NCBI RefSeq assembly: GCF_030816015.1
Contig: NZ_JAUSXN010000001.1
Coordinates: 5,580,001-5,644,000, forward strand
Source: Pedobacter sp. W3I1
Lineage (GTDB): Bacteria; Bacteroidota; Bacteroidia; Sphingobacteriales; Sphingobacteriaceae
DNA: 64,000 nucleotides
Direction of reading: 5' to 3'
Part shown: positions 55,145-64,000 of the stretch, in pieces
Numbering within the stretch: position 1 is the stretch's first letter
Layout: the number at the start of each line of letters is the position of its first letter
Made by a program: the position numbers and the translations under genes
The notes under the pieces: generated by a model
What the model saw: the letters and a program-made list of their open reading frames with translations, nothing else
Databases searched by the model: none
Told to the model about the DNA's origin: nothing

Positions 55145-57958
55145 TTATGGATTTAAATTTAAATGCGATGCTAAATATTTTCCGGTGTACGATTTCTCTA
55201 CCTGAGCTAAATCTTCTGGTAAACCTTCAAACACTACCTGACCGCCGCCATCGCCCCCTTCAGGACCGATATCGATTACCCAATCGGCACATTTAATCAT
55301 GTCCATATTATGTTCGATCACCAAAATAGTGTTCCCTTGTTCTATCAGTGTATTCAGTGCTTTTAACAGTTTTTTAATATCATGAAAATGCAGACCAGTT
55401 GTTGGCTCATCGAAGATAAAAAGCGTTTTATTGGCATTATTGCCCTTAATTAAAAACGAAGCCAGTTTAATACGTTGCGCCTCACCACCCGATAAGGTAT
55501 TTGATGATTGACCTAAATGCACATAACCCAAACCAACATCAACCAAAGGATTTAATTTATTGAGGATCTTCTGTTCATCCTTAAAAAAATCTACCGCTTC
55601 CTCAATGGTCATATCCAGAATTTCAGATACGTTTTTCTCTTTATAGGTTACATCTAAAACCTGTTGTTTAAAACGTTTACCGTTACAGGCTTCGCAGGGC
55701 AGGTAAATATCGGCCATAAACTGCATTTCAATCTTCACTTCGCCCTCACCCTGGCAAACATCGCAACGACCACCTTCTACGTTGAAAGAGAAAGCAGCTG
55801 GTTTTAAGCCCGCAGCTTTTGCCGATGCCAGGCCCGAAAACAGCGCACGAATATCATCCCAGGCTTTAACATAAGTAACCGGATTAGAACGGCTAGAACG
55901 ACCAATCGGATTCTGATCGACCATTTCTACAGCACTTACCAGATCGTAATTGCCAAAAATGCCATCATAAGCACCCGTTTGTTCACCAGCATAGTTTCCT
56001 ATTGCCTTTTGCAGTGCCGGATATAATATTTTTTTAACTAAACTGGTTTTACCCGATCCAGAAACGCCACTTACCGCAGTAAAAACGCCTAATGGAAACT
56101 TCACATCAATATGCTGAAGATTATTTTCTCTCGCTCCTTTAATCAGGATATGATCCTTCCATTTCCGTCGTTTATCCGGAATGGCAATTTTTTCCAATCC
56201 CGACAGGTAACGGCCTGTTAAGCTATTTTTATCTTTTAAAATCTCTTCGTAGTTACCGCTGAAAACTAAATTACCACCATGAGTACCAGCTTCAGGGCCA
56301 ATATCAATAATGTAATCGGCCGCACGCATCATTTCTTCTTCGTGCTCTACCACAATAACCGTATTACCTACGTTACGGAGCGAGATTAACACTTCGATCA
56401 GCTTATTGGTATCCCTTGGGTGCAAACCAATACTTGGTTCATCCAACACATAGATAGAACCAACCAAACTACTACCTAAAGAGGTAGCCAGGTTAATCCT
56501 TTGCGATTCTCCACCCGAAAGCGTGTTCGATAAACGGTTTAAGGTAAGGTAGCCTAAACCTACATTGTTTAAATAAAGGAAACGGTTATCAATCTCTGCC
56601 AATAAACGTTTGGCAATTTTGGTATCGTTGGTATTTAATTTCAGCTCGTTAAAGAAAACCAGGGCTTTGGCCAAAGGCATCAGCACCACATCGATAATCG
56701 ATTTTTCAGCAATCTTTACATAAGATGCATCTTTACGTAAACGCGAACCTTTACAGTCAGGGCAGGTAGTTTTGCCGCGGTAACGTGATAACATTACGCG
56801 GTACTGAATTTTGTAGGTCTGCTCTTCCAGTTCTTTAAAAAAAGCATCCAGACCTGCAAAATATTTGTTCCCTGTCCAAAGTAACTGTTGTTCCGTTTCT
56901 GTTAAGGCACTATAAGGCCGGTGAATCGGGAATTCGAATTTCGGAGCAGCTTTAATAAAATTCTGCAGCCACACATTCATTTTTTCGCCACGCCAGGGGG
57001 CAATGGCATTATCGTAAATGCTTTTGCTCTTATCAGGAATAACCAGATCTTCATCAATACCGATTACGTTTCCATAACCTTCGCAGCGTTTACAGGCACC
57101 ATAAGGATTGTTGAAAGAGAAAAAGTTTGGCGTAGGTTCTTCGAATTTGATTCCATCCAGTTCAAAACGGTCGCTAAAATGTTTCGTTTTACCCTGGGCC
57201 TCTACATAACAATCGCCTTTACCTTCAAAAAAAGCTGTCTGTGCCGAATCGGCCAGTCTACTTAATGTTTCTTCTTCCTGGTTGGTTACAATACGATCGA
57301 TCAGAATCTGAACGGTTTTATCATCTGTTAGTTCTGCATCTTTAAAATCAGCATCGTCTAAAACAGCTTCTATTTTTTCTATTTTATCATTGATCAGAAC
57401 ACGTAAAAATCCTTTCTGTAATAAAATAGCCAGTTCTTCTTTAATTGTACGGTTGTTATGCGGATATAACGGGCAAAAAATAGTTACCGTTGTATCTTCG
57501 GGCATGGCATTTACATAATCTACCACCGTGCTTACCGAATCTTTTTTCACTTCTTTGCCCGAAACAGGCGAAATGGTTTTCCCGATACGAGAGAAAAGCA
57601 GTTTCAGGTAATCATAAATCTCGGTCGAGGTACCAACGGTAGAACGTGGATTAGAAGTAATAACCTTTTGTTCGATGGCAATTGCCGGCGCAATACCTCT
57701 AATATAATCTACATCGGGTTTATTCATCCGGCCCATAAACTGGCGGGCATAAGAAGATAAACTTTCAACATATCGGCGCTGCCCCTCTGCGTATAAAGTA
57801 TCAAATGCAAGCGAAGATTTCCCCGAGCCAGACATACCTGTTACCACCACAAGTTTGTTTTTTGGAATGGCAACATCGATGTTTTTGAGGTTGTGCACAC
57901 GGGCACCTTTTATGATAATATTTTTATGCGGATCTTTTTCGGCCTCTTTTTTGCTCAT
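55145..57958 (-). CDS. uvrA: UvrABC excision-repair ATPase subunit A
   Basis: I start at the ATG at 57958 (MSKKEAEKDPHKNIIIKGAR, 937 aa); a start 20 codons upstream would add residues without homology. There are two ABC ATPase halves with Walker A GMSGSGKSSL and GVSGSGKTSL and two signatures NTLSGGE(S/A)QRI. Zinc modules are CKRCEGYG, CPDCKGSRLRK, and CDVCQGEGE ... CEACNGKRF. UvrA finds bulky DNA lesions and loads UvrB. The gene precedes a LysE exporter gene, an arrangement without obvious functional meaning. Confidence 0.97.
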   Translation of the reverse strand: MSKKEAEKDPHKNIIIKGARVHNLKNIDVAIPKNKLVVVTGMSGSGKSSLAFDTLYAEGQRRYVESLSSYARQFMGRMNKPDVDYIRGIAPAIAIEQKVITSNPRSTVGTSTEIYDYLKLLFSRIGKTISPVSGKEVKKDSVSTVVDYVNAMPEDTTVTIFCPLYPHNNRTIKEELAILLQKGFLRVLINDKIEKIEAVLDDADFKDAELTDDKTVQILIDRIVTNQEEETLSRLADSAQTAFFEGKGDCYVEAQGKTKHFSDRFELDGIKFEEPTPNFFSFNNPYGACKRCEGYGNVIGIDEDLVIPDKSKSIYDNAIAPWRGEKMNVWLQNFIKAAPKFEFPIHRPYSALTETEQQLLWTGNKYFAGLDAFFKELEEQTYKIQYRVMLSRYRGKTTCPDCKGSRLRKDASYVKIAEKSIIDVVLMPLAKALVFFNELKLNTNDTKIAKRLLAEIDNRFLYLNNVGLGYLTLNRLSNTLSGGESQRINLATSLGSSLVGSIYVLDEPSIGLHPRDTNKLIEVLISLRNVGNTVIVVEHEEEMMRAADYIIDIGPEAGTHGGNLVFSGNYEEILKDKNSLTGRYLSGLEKIAIPDKRRKWKDHILIKGARENNLQHIDVKFPLGVFTAVSGVSGSGKTSLVKKILYPALQKAIGNYAGEQTGAYDGIFGNYDLVSAVEMVDQNPIGRSSRSNPVTYVKAWDDIRALFSGLASAKAAGLKPAAFSFNVEGGRCDVCQGEGEVKIEMQFMADIYLPCEACNGKRFKQQVLDVTYKEKNVSEILDMTIEEAVDFFKDEQKILNKLNPLVDVGLGYVHLGQSSNTLSGGEAQRIKLASFLIKGNNANKTLFIFDEPTTGLHFHDIKKLLKALNTLIEQGNTILVIEHNMDMIKCADWVIDIGPEGGDGGGQVVFEGLPEDLAQVEKSYTGKYLASHLNLNP

Positions 57959-58216
57959 GTATGGTAACGAATATAATGTATAACCCCAGAATGCTGTTAG
58001 GGTTTTAAGAACATACAAAAATAGGGTACTGAGACGGTTAATTTATTTTTTAACATTTTATTTTTTGCTTTTTGATAAAAAAATAACTTTCTTTGAACAT
58101 TAACAACCTCAAAACCAAACTAACACATATCAAAAACATAGGAGAGCAGCTATAGAAATTAAACATCTACAAATTAATTTTTAGCAAATAGTACGGGATT
58201 TAGTGTAGGTAAACCT

Positions 58217-58801
58217 ATGAATTTACAATCATATAATGATCAGGACCTGGTAAAGGTATATATTACCGGGAACGAGAATGGATTGCAGGAACTTTTAAGA
58301 AGACATAAAAGCAAAATTTATACCTCTATCTACTTATTGGTTAAAGACCAATATCTGGCGGAGGATATTTTTCAGGATGCTTTTATAAAAGTAATTAATA
58401 CCCTGCGATCAGGAAGATATAACGAAGAAGGCAAGTTTTTGCCTTGGGTAATGCGTATTGCCCATAACTTGGTTATTGATTATTTCAGAAAAGAAAAGAG
58501 AACACCAATCATCACCAGTGCTGATGGAATGGATGTATTCAATATGCTACACTTTTATGATGAGAGCGCAGAAGACAAAATGCTTCGCGACCAAACCCAT
58601 AAAGATTTGAAAGCAATGATCCATTTATTGCCTGATGAGCAGAAAGAAGTGCTCCTCATGCGCCATTACGCCGATTTAAGCTTTAAAGAGATCGCAGATT
58701 TAACCGATGTAAGCATCAATACAGCACTAGGCCGTATGCGTTATGCATTGAGTAATTTGCGTAAAATGCTTAAAACAAAGGAGATGACTTACAAAGGGTA
58801 G
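58217..58801 (+). CDS. ECF-type RNA polymerase sigma factor
   Basis: The 194-aa protein has sigma region 2 (IYLLVKDQYLAEDIFQDAF, WVMRIAHNLVIDYFRKEKRT) and region 4 (LPDEQKEVLLMRHYADLSFK, SINTALGRMRYALSNLRK). No region 1 or 3 is present. It resembles the SigW-like Bacteroidota sigma factors. No canonical FecR anti-sigma gene follows; a 64-aa protein gene lies 88 bp downstream and could be cotranscribed. Confidence 0.93.
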   Translation: MNLQSYNDQDLVKVYITGNENGLQELLRRHKSKIYTSIYLLVKDQYLAEDIFQDAFIKVINTLRSGRYNEEGKFLPWVMRIAHNLVIDYFRKEKRTPIITSADGMDVFNMLHFYDESAEDKMLRDQTHKDLKAMIHLLPDEQKEVLLMRHYADLSFKEIADLTDVSINTALGRMRYALSNLRKMLKTKEMTYKG

Positions 58802-58889
58802 TAAAATTGTTACATAAAATTTTTTAGGGGTTGAAATAAAGCATCTGAACTATCGTTAAGTTTATAAAACTTATCACATTTAGTTGCTT

Positions 58890-59084
58890 ATGACAAAAAC
58901 CTCTACATCAAAAACAAATGTAAATTTACCTACACCTAACATGTTTCAGCCTAGAACTGATATTGAATCGGACACAGAAATCGACTTATTTTATGATCAA
59001 ATAAAAGGTAAGTTAGATAGGCTGGCTAAAAATCCTCAGGATGAAACCATCAACAAGATTTTAGCTTACAGCCGAACAAAGTAG
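58890..59084 (+). CDS. Small protein of unknown function, 64 aa
   Basis: I start at the ATG at 58890; a TTG two codons upstream is less likely. It is a polar protein without signal (FQPRTDIESDTEIDLFYDQI KGKLDRLAKNPQDE). Its place 88 bp after the sigma factor and before a terminator suggests the same transcript. A role as a small regulator of the sigma factor is only a guess. Confidence 0.6.
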   Translation: MTKTSTSKTNVNLPTPNMFQPRTDIESDTEIDLFYDQIKGKLDRLAKNPQDETINKILAYSRTK

Positions 59085-59099
59085 TAAATTACATGAGCC

Positions 59100-59138
59100 A
59101 AAAAAGCTTGTTCCACAGGGTGGGACAAGCTTTTTTTA
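59100..59138 (+). terminator. Terminator after sigma factor/small protein genes
   Basis: AAAAAAGCTTGTTCCA pairs with TGGGACAAGCTTTTTT around a short loop (CAGGG), followed by T-rich sequence. Stem is nearly perfect. Confidence 0.88.
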
Positions 59139-59415
59139 TTTTATGAGTTCAATGGTTCATTTGCCATTAGTTTATTGGTAATTGCAAAACCGGCTACCAG
59201 TTCATAACTGATACAGCTTTATCATTTATAACCACTTACGTATATCCTTGCTACTTGGCTATCATCCATTTGACCATAGACTATCTATGATCTGATCATC
59301 AACCATGAAACAATTCAGCAATGAACTTTCTGGTATCAGCCATCAACCTCTTAGCCTTTCCTTATCTATCCCTATAAATGGCCTAATTTTTACAATCCCC
59401 TAAAACAAAAAGCCT

Positions 59416-59423
59416 TACCTTTG
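59416..59423 (+). promoter_or_regulatory. Bacteroidota-type -7 element of the MFS gene
   Basis: TACCTTTG fits TAnnTTTG exactly. A good -33 TTTG is missing (TTTTA at the expected distance). The start site would be near 59430, about 23 bp before the ATG. Confidence 0.5.
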
Positions 59424-59425
59424 CA

Positions 59426-59444
59426 TAGTGTAATTTTAACACTA
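59426..59444. promoter_or_regulatory. Palindromic operator candidate of the MFS gene
   Basis: TAGTGT and ACACTA form a perfect inverted repeat with 7-bp spacer (TAGTGTAATTTTAACACTA), just downstream of the -7 element and overlapping the likely start of transcription. This is a typical position for a repressor of an efflux pump. Confidence 0.55.
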
Positions 59445-59452
59445 AGTACGCT

Positions 59453-60637
59453 ATGAACAAGAACTTGCTCCCACTCACTTTAGGCGGTTTAGGCATCGGA
59501 ATAACAGAATTTGTTATGATGGGCTTATTACCCGATATCTCAAAAGATTTAGCAGTAACCATTCCACAGGCCGGGCATTTAATCTCTGCTTATGCTTTAG
59601 GTGTGGTAATCGGTGCACCATTATTAATTATGATTGCGGGTAAATATCCACCAAAAATGATATTGATTGCTTTGATGATCATGTTTACGGTTTTCAATGC
59701 CTTCTCTGCATTTGCCCCAACTTTTGATACCCTGTTTATTGCCCGGTTACTTTCTGGTTTACCACATGGTGCATTTTTCGGAGTGGGATCGGTAGTGGCT
59801 AGCAGGATAGCCGAAAAAGGGAAAGCAGCTCAAGCCGTATCGCTCATGTTTATGGGCTTAACCATCGCCAATATTGTCGGCGTACCATTGGGCACCTTTA
59901 TTGGGCACAATTTCTCCTGGCGCATCTCTTTTGCCGTTGTCGTATTTGTTGGCCTGGTTACTTTGTTAAGTTTAAAATTATGGCTACCCGCTTTAGAAGC
60001 CACAAAAAACCGCGATTTAAAAGCAGAACTAAGTTTCTTCAAAAAAAGAGAAGCATGGATCATCATTTTTATGATTTCGATTGGAACAGGCGGCTTATTT
60101 ACCTGGTACAGTTATATCGCCCCATTAATGACAGATGTTGCAGGCTTTTCACCAAATGCCGTAACCTATATATTAATGCTGGCGGGTTTGGGCATGATGT
60201 TCGGCAATTATGTCGGTGGCCGATTGGCCGATAAGTTTTCACCTGCAAAAGCCTCTGCAGCCTTATTGCTCACCATGGTGGTTACCTTAACCATTGTACA
60301 CTTCGTATCTGCAAGTCAGCCATTAGCCTTAATCATGACTTTTGTTACCGGTGCCGTATCTTTTGCTTTAGCTGCACCAATACAGATGTTAATGATCCAG
60401 AGTGCCAAAGGCTCCGAAATGTTGGCAGCATCTGCAAGTCAGGCCAGTTTCAATATTGGTAATGCTTTGGGCGCTTTCTTTGGTGGCCTTCCACTGGTTT
60501 ATGGCTTTGATTATAGCTCGCCTGCTTATGTAGGTGCAGCAATGGCATTGGTAGGCGCATTCTTTGCATTCTGGTTAATTAAGAGCAATCAGGGCGTAAC
60601 CGAACAGGTTAAAGTGCCAGCTACTTCTTTTCATTAG
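59453..60637 (+). CDS. MFS transporter of the AraJ/drug-efflux type
   Basis: The 394-aa protein has twelve predicted membrane segments and the AraJ-like start LPLTLGGLGIGITEFVMMGL LPDISKDL, with the motif-A-like loop between helices 2 and 3 (AGKYPPKM). LSGLPHGAFFGVGSVVASRI is also typical. It probably exports sugars, drugs or other small molecules. No dedicated regulator gene is next to it, though an operator-like palindrome is. Confidence 0.92.
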   Translation: MNKNLLPLTLGGLGIGITEFVMMGLLPDISKDLAVTIPQAGHLISAYALGVVIGAPLLIMIAGKYPPKMILIALMIMFTVFNAFSAFAPTFDTLFIARLLSGLPHGAFFGVGSVVASRIAEKGKAAQAVSLMFMGLTIANIVGVPLGTFIGHNFSWRISFAVVVFVGLVTLLSLKLWLPALEATKNRDLKAELSFFKKREAWIIIFMISIGTGGLFTWYSYIAPLMTDVAGFSPNAVTYILMLAGLGMMFGNYVGGRLADKFSPAKASAALLLTMVVTLTIVHFVSASQPLALIMTFVTGAVSFALAAPIQMLMIQSAKGSEMLAASASQASFNIGNALGAFFGGLPLVYGFDYSSPAYVGAAMALVGAFFAFWLIKSNQGVTEQVKVPATSFH

Positions 60638-60882
60638 ACCAATGTGAATTAGAGGCTCCAATCATTCACTCATTCAAAACTCAATCATTCAAAATTAGTT
60701 GCCAGTTTACTTTGTAGAAAACGAAAGGCCTGTGCAAGTAAAAATGTTCAATCCTGCTGTACACTGTAGCCTCGCAAAAAAAGCTCGGGCTGCCGTTCCC
60801 ATCAGGTTTATAATGAAAGGTTGTGCTAAGCATAAAACCCACCGTACTAAAAGTAGGCTTACCTTGTTAAAGCCATTCATGC

Positions 60883-61476
60883 CTAATACCTGCGACCTAC
60901 TTTATCTTTCAACCTGCCTACTACCAGACCAAGTGATATTCCATAGAAAGATTGCAGATTGTTCAGGTTTGCCGAAAAACCAGCAGTAACAGCCGCTGTC
61001 CTATCCAGGTACAGTCCATATTTCATTTCGAGCGGCAAACCAACCGTTTTTCTTCTGATCGTTTCATACACATTATTACTGAAAAGGCATCCGCCCGGCC
61101 TATCACAATCGTTATACAGAAATGCACCAGGGCTTACCTGATCAACCAAAGAAACTCCTGTGCCAAACTTAACATAATGGTAACGGTTAAAAGTATAACT
61201 TTTGCCCACTAAAATACCAACGTCAGAAATATGTGGTTCTGGCAAACCGCCAAAATAAAAAATCCTGATACGTTCTACAGCTGATGTTTTAAGCGAGATA
61301 TAATTACTTCTTTTCTGCAGGTAAAAATCTACATCTCCATACAATCGTCTGTTTCCTCCACCGCCCAGACTAAAGCCAAGACCGAAATAAATTTTCCTTT
61401 TTTTATTTAAGGTATCCTGCTGTGCCAATGCATCTGCAAACAGTAGTAAACAAAAGCATATCAATAAATATTTCAT
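60883..61476 (-). CDS. Exported putative outer-membrane protein, 197 aa
   Basis: It has a signal peptide (LLICFCLLLFADALAQ) and alternating beta strands (KIYFGLGFSLGGGGN, FYGISLGLVVGRLKD), with a probable disulfide pair in DCDRPGGC. It could be a small barrel or a beta-rich periplasmic protein. No family is recognised. It is on the same strand as the desaturases upstream, 20 bp away. Confidence 0.7.
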   Translation of the reverse strand: MKYLLICFCLLLFADALAQQDTLNKKRKIYFGLGFSLGGGGNRRLYGDVDFYLQKRSNYISLKTSAVERIRIFYFGGLPEPHISDVGILVGKSYTFNRYHYVKFGTGVSLVDQVSPGAFLYNDCDRPGGCLFSNNVYETIRRKTVGLPLEMKYGLYLDRTAAVTAGFSANLNNLQSFYGISLGLVVGRLKDKVGRRY

Positions 61477-61496
61477 AACGTTAATTTAGATGTAGA

Positions 61497-62555
61497 CTAT
61501 GCAGCAGCTCCCATTCTTTTAAGCAGCTTTAAATGAGATTTTATCCCTCCGAAATAACTGGTACAATTGGGCGTTATTCCGTTCTCATTTAACATTTCGT
61601 ACAATATTTTACTGATCTGCGGATAATACACATGATGGTAGTGCGGGAACAAATGATGGGCAATATGATTGTTGAAGCCGCCCAAAATAAAATTTACCAT
61701 ATTACTAAAAGGATGCATATCGTTCGAACTTTTTACCTGGTTCATCAGCCACGAAGCATTGATATAACCCTGCGCATCTGCTTTCGGATACTGCGTTTCC
61801 TCAACATGGTGTGTCATAAAAAATGTAAACAGCAAAAACAGCGATTGGCTTAAATGCATTATCAAAAAACCAAGCACCACCACATACCATTGCTGACCAG
61901 AAAAAAGTAAGGGTAACACCAATAACAAACTGATATAAGTAATTTTCTGAAGCACAAAAGACAGATAATACTTAAAGCTCTTTTTAACCACAAAGCCATC
62001 ATTGCCAAACAGAATCACAAAATCTTTAATAAAAATCCAGAATAGCGAATAGGTAGTATAAGCCAATGGTGCATACAGGTGTTGGTAAGCATGAAACCAA
62101 TAATGTTTACTGTCAGGTACCACACGGATCAGCTTTGATATTTTAAGGTCGGAATCATAGTCTTCTACATTTGGCGCATAATGATGAGAATTAACATGGC
62201 GCAGTTTCCATGCCTCGGCATGCGCACCAACCAATGTATAAATAGCCACAAAGCAGATATGGTTAAGCCGCCTGCTTTTAAAAATGGTATTGTGTGAAAA
62301 ATCGTGCGAAAAGTTAAAGGCAAAAAGCAATGCAATAAAACCATATACCATAAAACAGCCAATAAAACCAATTGGGTTAACCGTACGGTATAAAGCTAAA
62401 TAGGACAATAAGGTGAGCAAGAAATACACAACGAATTTAGCTGCAATTATCCTCATAAAAGCAGATTTATCAATTACCAGCTCCTGTGCTACACGTTTGT
62501 ATATTGCTTTTAGCAACTGACTATCAGCCGCTACATAGATATGTTTATCCTTCAT
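61497..62555 (-). CDS. Membrane fatty-acid desaturase (second of two)
   Basis: The 352-aa protein has four membrane segments and the three histidine boxes of membrane desaturases: HDFSHN, HVNSHHY and HHLFPHYHH. These bind the di-iron centre that introduces a double bond into an acyl chain. Its start overlaps the preceding desaturase gene by 11 bp, so the two are coupled. Acyl-lipid versus acyl-carrier substrate and position of the bond are unknown. Confidence 0.93.
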   Translation of the reverse strand: MKDKHIYVAADSQLLKAIYKRVAQELVIDKSAFMRIIAAKFVVYFLLTLLSYLALYRTVNPIGFIGCFMVYGFIALLFAFNFSHDFSHNTIFKSRRLNHICFVAIYTLVGAHAEAWKLRHVNSHHYAPNVEDYDSDLKISKLIRVVPDSKHYWFHAYQHLYAPLAYTTYSLFWIFIKDFVILFGNDGFVVKKSFKYYLSFVLQKITYISLLLVLPLLFSGQQWYVVVLGFLIMHLSQSLFLLFTFFMTHHVEETQYPKADAQGYINASWLMNQVKSSNDMHPFSNMVNFILGGFNNHIAHHLFPHYHHVYYPQISKILYEMLNENGITPNCTSYFGGIKSHLKLLKRMGAAA

Positions 62556-63642
62556 ATCGCATCGGGATTAGGTGTTCACTTCTGCCCATCATTTTCAAAA
62601 ACCTGAAATGTGAGGCTAAAGATTCGCCGTATGACATTTCCATATAAGTAAGCTTGTGCTTTTTAGCCAGCGCTTTAAAAATTGGAATAATATCAAGATA
62701 ATGCACATGGCAAACGTTCGGAAGCAGGTGGTGCACCGCATGAGCATTAAAACCACCAAGTGTCCAGTTTAGAAATTTACTTTCTGCATGGTAATCTATT
62801 GAAGTAAGCAACTGCAGTTTTGGCCAGCTCATATTCAATTTATTATCTTTATCGGGCATCGGATGAGATACATAATCTGATAAGTGTGCAACGCCTAACA
62901 CCGATACAAACAGCAGAGAAATAATGAAATGGTTCAGCAGGAAAGCCATCAGAACTATTGCCCAACCGAAAGGCAATAGATAAATGGGCAAAACGATCAT
63001 ATAACCTATATACAAGAGCTTATATATGACCAGCTTTACCGCTTCAATACGGGGAATCTCCACTTTAATGGTACGGCTCGATAAATTGAACAACATCAGG
63101 GTTTCCCTAAAAAAGAACCAGTTAATAGAATAAAAGAGGTATAGAAACGGCGCATAAATAAACTGATACCGGTGGTACCATTGCAAAGGCTGCGATTCGG
63201 TCATCCTAAACAGGGGATTATTTAGTACATCAATATCACTACCTTCTATATTGGTATATAAATGGTGTGATTCGTTGTGGTTCTTATCCCATACATAAGC
63301 ATTATTGCCCTGCAGATTAAAACTCAACGAAAATAACAACTGATTCCAGAATTTACTTTTAACCGCTACACCATGGGCGGCATCATGCGAAACATTAAAA
63401 GCAGTTAACAAAACCGAAAGTCCCATCAGCAGGTAAAAAACATAGAATGCCAATACCGAATGACTGGTAATCATTAAGGCGTAACACAGGGTATCCATAC
63501 CGAAATACAGGAATATCTTGAAAAACATTTTTGCGTTTCCCGTTTTCCTCAATCCATTCTGTGTAAAATATTGTTCTATTTGCTCATTTAATTCTTTATA
63601 GAATTCGGAGCCTTCATCTTTTATAAATCTTAATTTGTTCAT
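62545..63642 (-). CDS. Membrane fatty-acid desaturase (first of two)
   Basis: The 365-aa protein has the boxes HDAAHG, HNESHHLY and HAVHHLLPNVCHVHY, with the same layout as the downstream gene but clearly diverged. The pair suggests two successive or alternative desaturations, for example in pigment (flexirubin) or membrane lipid adjustment; neither is shown by the sequence. It is divergent from an HTH gene at the right edge. Confidence 0.93.
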   Translation of the reverse strand: MNKLRFIKDEGSEFYKELNEQIEQYFTQNGLRKTGNAKMFFKIFLYFGMDTLCYALMITSHSVLAFYVFYLLMGLSVLLTAFNVSHDAAHGVAVKSKFWNQLLFSLSFNLQGNNAYVWDKNHNESHHLYTNIEGSDIDVLNNPLFRMTESQPLQWYHRYQFIYAPFLYLFYSINWFFFRETLMLFNLSSRTIKVEIPRIEAVKLVIYKLLYIGYMIVLPIYLLPFGWAIVLMAFLLNHFIISLLFVSVLGVAHLSDYVSHPMPDKDNKLNMSWPKLQLLTSIDYHAESKFLNWTLGGFNAHAVHHLLPNVCHVHYLDIIPIFKALAKKHKLTYMEMSYGESLASHFRFLKMMGRSEHLIPMRYEG

Positions 63643-63847
63643 AATAGTGTGTTTTAATTCCTAATCAAATCTAAAACACCTCACAATGCTAAATTATCCT
63701 TAAAGATTATCTGATATCAAAAAATCATCCTTTAAAGCAATTTACAAGCAAACAATATGATTATAAATTATAATCATTAAATTAACAGTCGACAATAACC
63801 CTTTCGATTATTAAAAACCTCACTATTTCATTTATAAATTAATCTTT

Positions 63848-64000
63848 ATGAATAATCAACAAGCATTATTTTTTCAGGCAATCAAGTCAGCCCTGCCCGA
63901 GTACCAAAACCTGGCGTTGAGTGTAGCCGAAGAATTAGGAATAAGTACCAATGAAGCCTATAAGAAAATCAGGGGCGACAGTAACCTTACTTTCAAGCAA
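63848..64000 (+). CDS. Helix-turn-helix protein, partial at right edge
   Basis: The frame starts at the ATG at 63848 and runs off the window after 51 codons. SVAEELGISTNEAYKKIRGD has the pattern of a DNA-binding helix-turn-helix. The N-terminal part (FFQAIKSALPEY) is helical. In several Bacteroidota genes of this start the HTH is followed by a membrane or TPR region, but that cannot be seen here. It is divergent from the desaturase pair (205 bp), which it may regulate. Confidence 0.65.
   Translation, partial: MNNQQALFFQAIKSALPEYQNLALSVAEELGISTNEAYKKIRGDSNLTFKQ

Larger units (their letters stand above)
59139..59452. other. Leader region of the MFS gene
   Basis: Up to about 59400 no gene or structure is seen. 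The last 50 bp hold the promoter and operator listed below. Confidence 0.55.

Noticed and set aside
60699..60989. 96-codon plus-strand frame
   Set aside because: It overlaps the end of the exported protein gene on minus and has no protein-like pattern.

Overview
The window looks like a chromosome segment of a soil or freshwater Bacteroidota, most likely a Pedobacter-type member of the Sphingobacteriaceae. The reasons are several SusC/SusD outer-membrane pairs, a hybrid two-component regulator of the HTCS type, GIN-domain and YncE-phosphatase proteins, AT-rich leaders without Shine-Dalgarno sites, and a PL8 lyase whose catalytic residues keep the spacing known from the Pedobacter (Flavobacterium) heparinus chondroitin AC lyase.

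Layout. 1-11.7 kb (minus strand): end of a polysaccharide utilisation locus (PUL1) with a SusC running off the left edge, a SusD, a second SusC broken by a one-base frameshift, a GH43, a GH88 and a ROK kinase. 12-24.2 kb: housekeeping and small genes: GIN protein, a three-gene exported cupin/RidA/alpha-beta hydrolase operon, a histidine kinase/response regulator pair, an odd Fpg-like protein lacking the catalytic proline and zinc finger, small lipoproteins, tRNA-Ala(GGC), an acetyltransferase, a HAD phosphatase and a Crp-type regulator. 24.3-25.7 kb: a membrane protein and a beta carbonic anhydrase. 25.9-42.5 kb: PUL2, complete in this window: KduD, KduI, a DUF2264 protein, GH88, PL8 lyase, SusD and SusC on minus, and the divergent HTCS sensor/regulator. 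Together they could bind, import and cut a uronic-acid polymer of the hyaluronan/chondroitin type, remove the unsaturated uronate (GH88), and convert it through KduI and KduD to 2-keto-3-deoxygluconate. No sulfatase is present.

42.8-45.6 kb: a HEPN protein and an unrecognised helical protein, divergent from a LexA/CI-like S24 repressor; this is the best candidate for an uncharacterised small system. 45.6-47.7 kb: a tandem array of about 218-bp units, one of which is split by a complete IS3-family element with clear ends, a 4-bp target duplication and a frameshift signal. 47.7-64 kb: MsrA, a YncE/phosphatase plus barrel plus metallophosphoesterase cluster, a LysE exporter, UvrA, an ECF sigma factor, an MFS transporter with a palindromic operator, an outer-membrane protein, two overlapping fatty-acid desaturases, and the start of an HTH protein at the right edge.

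Intergenic DNA is unusually rich in palindromic repeats of at least four families, described one by one. All assignments come from reading the sequence; no database search was run.
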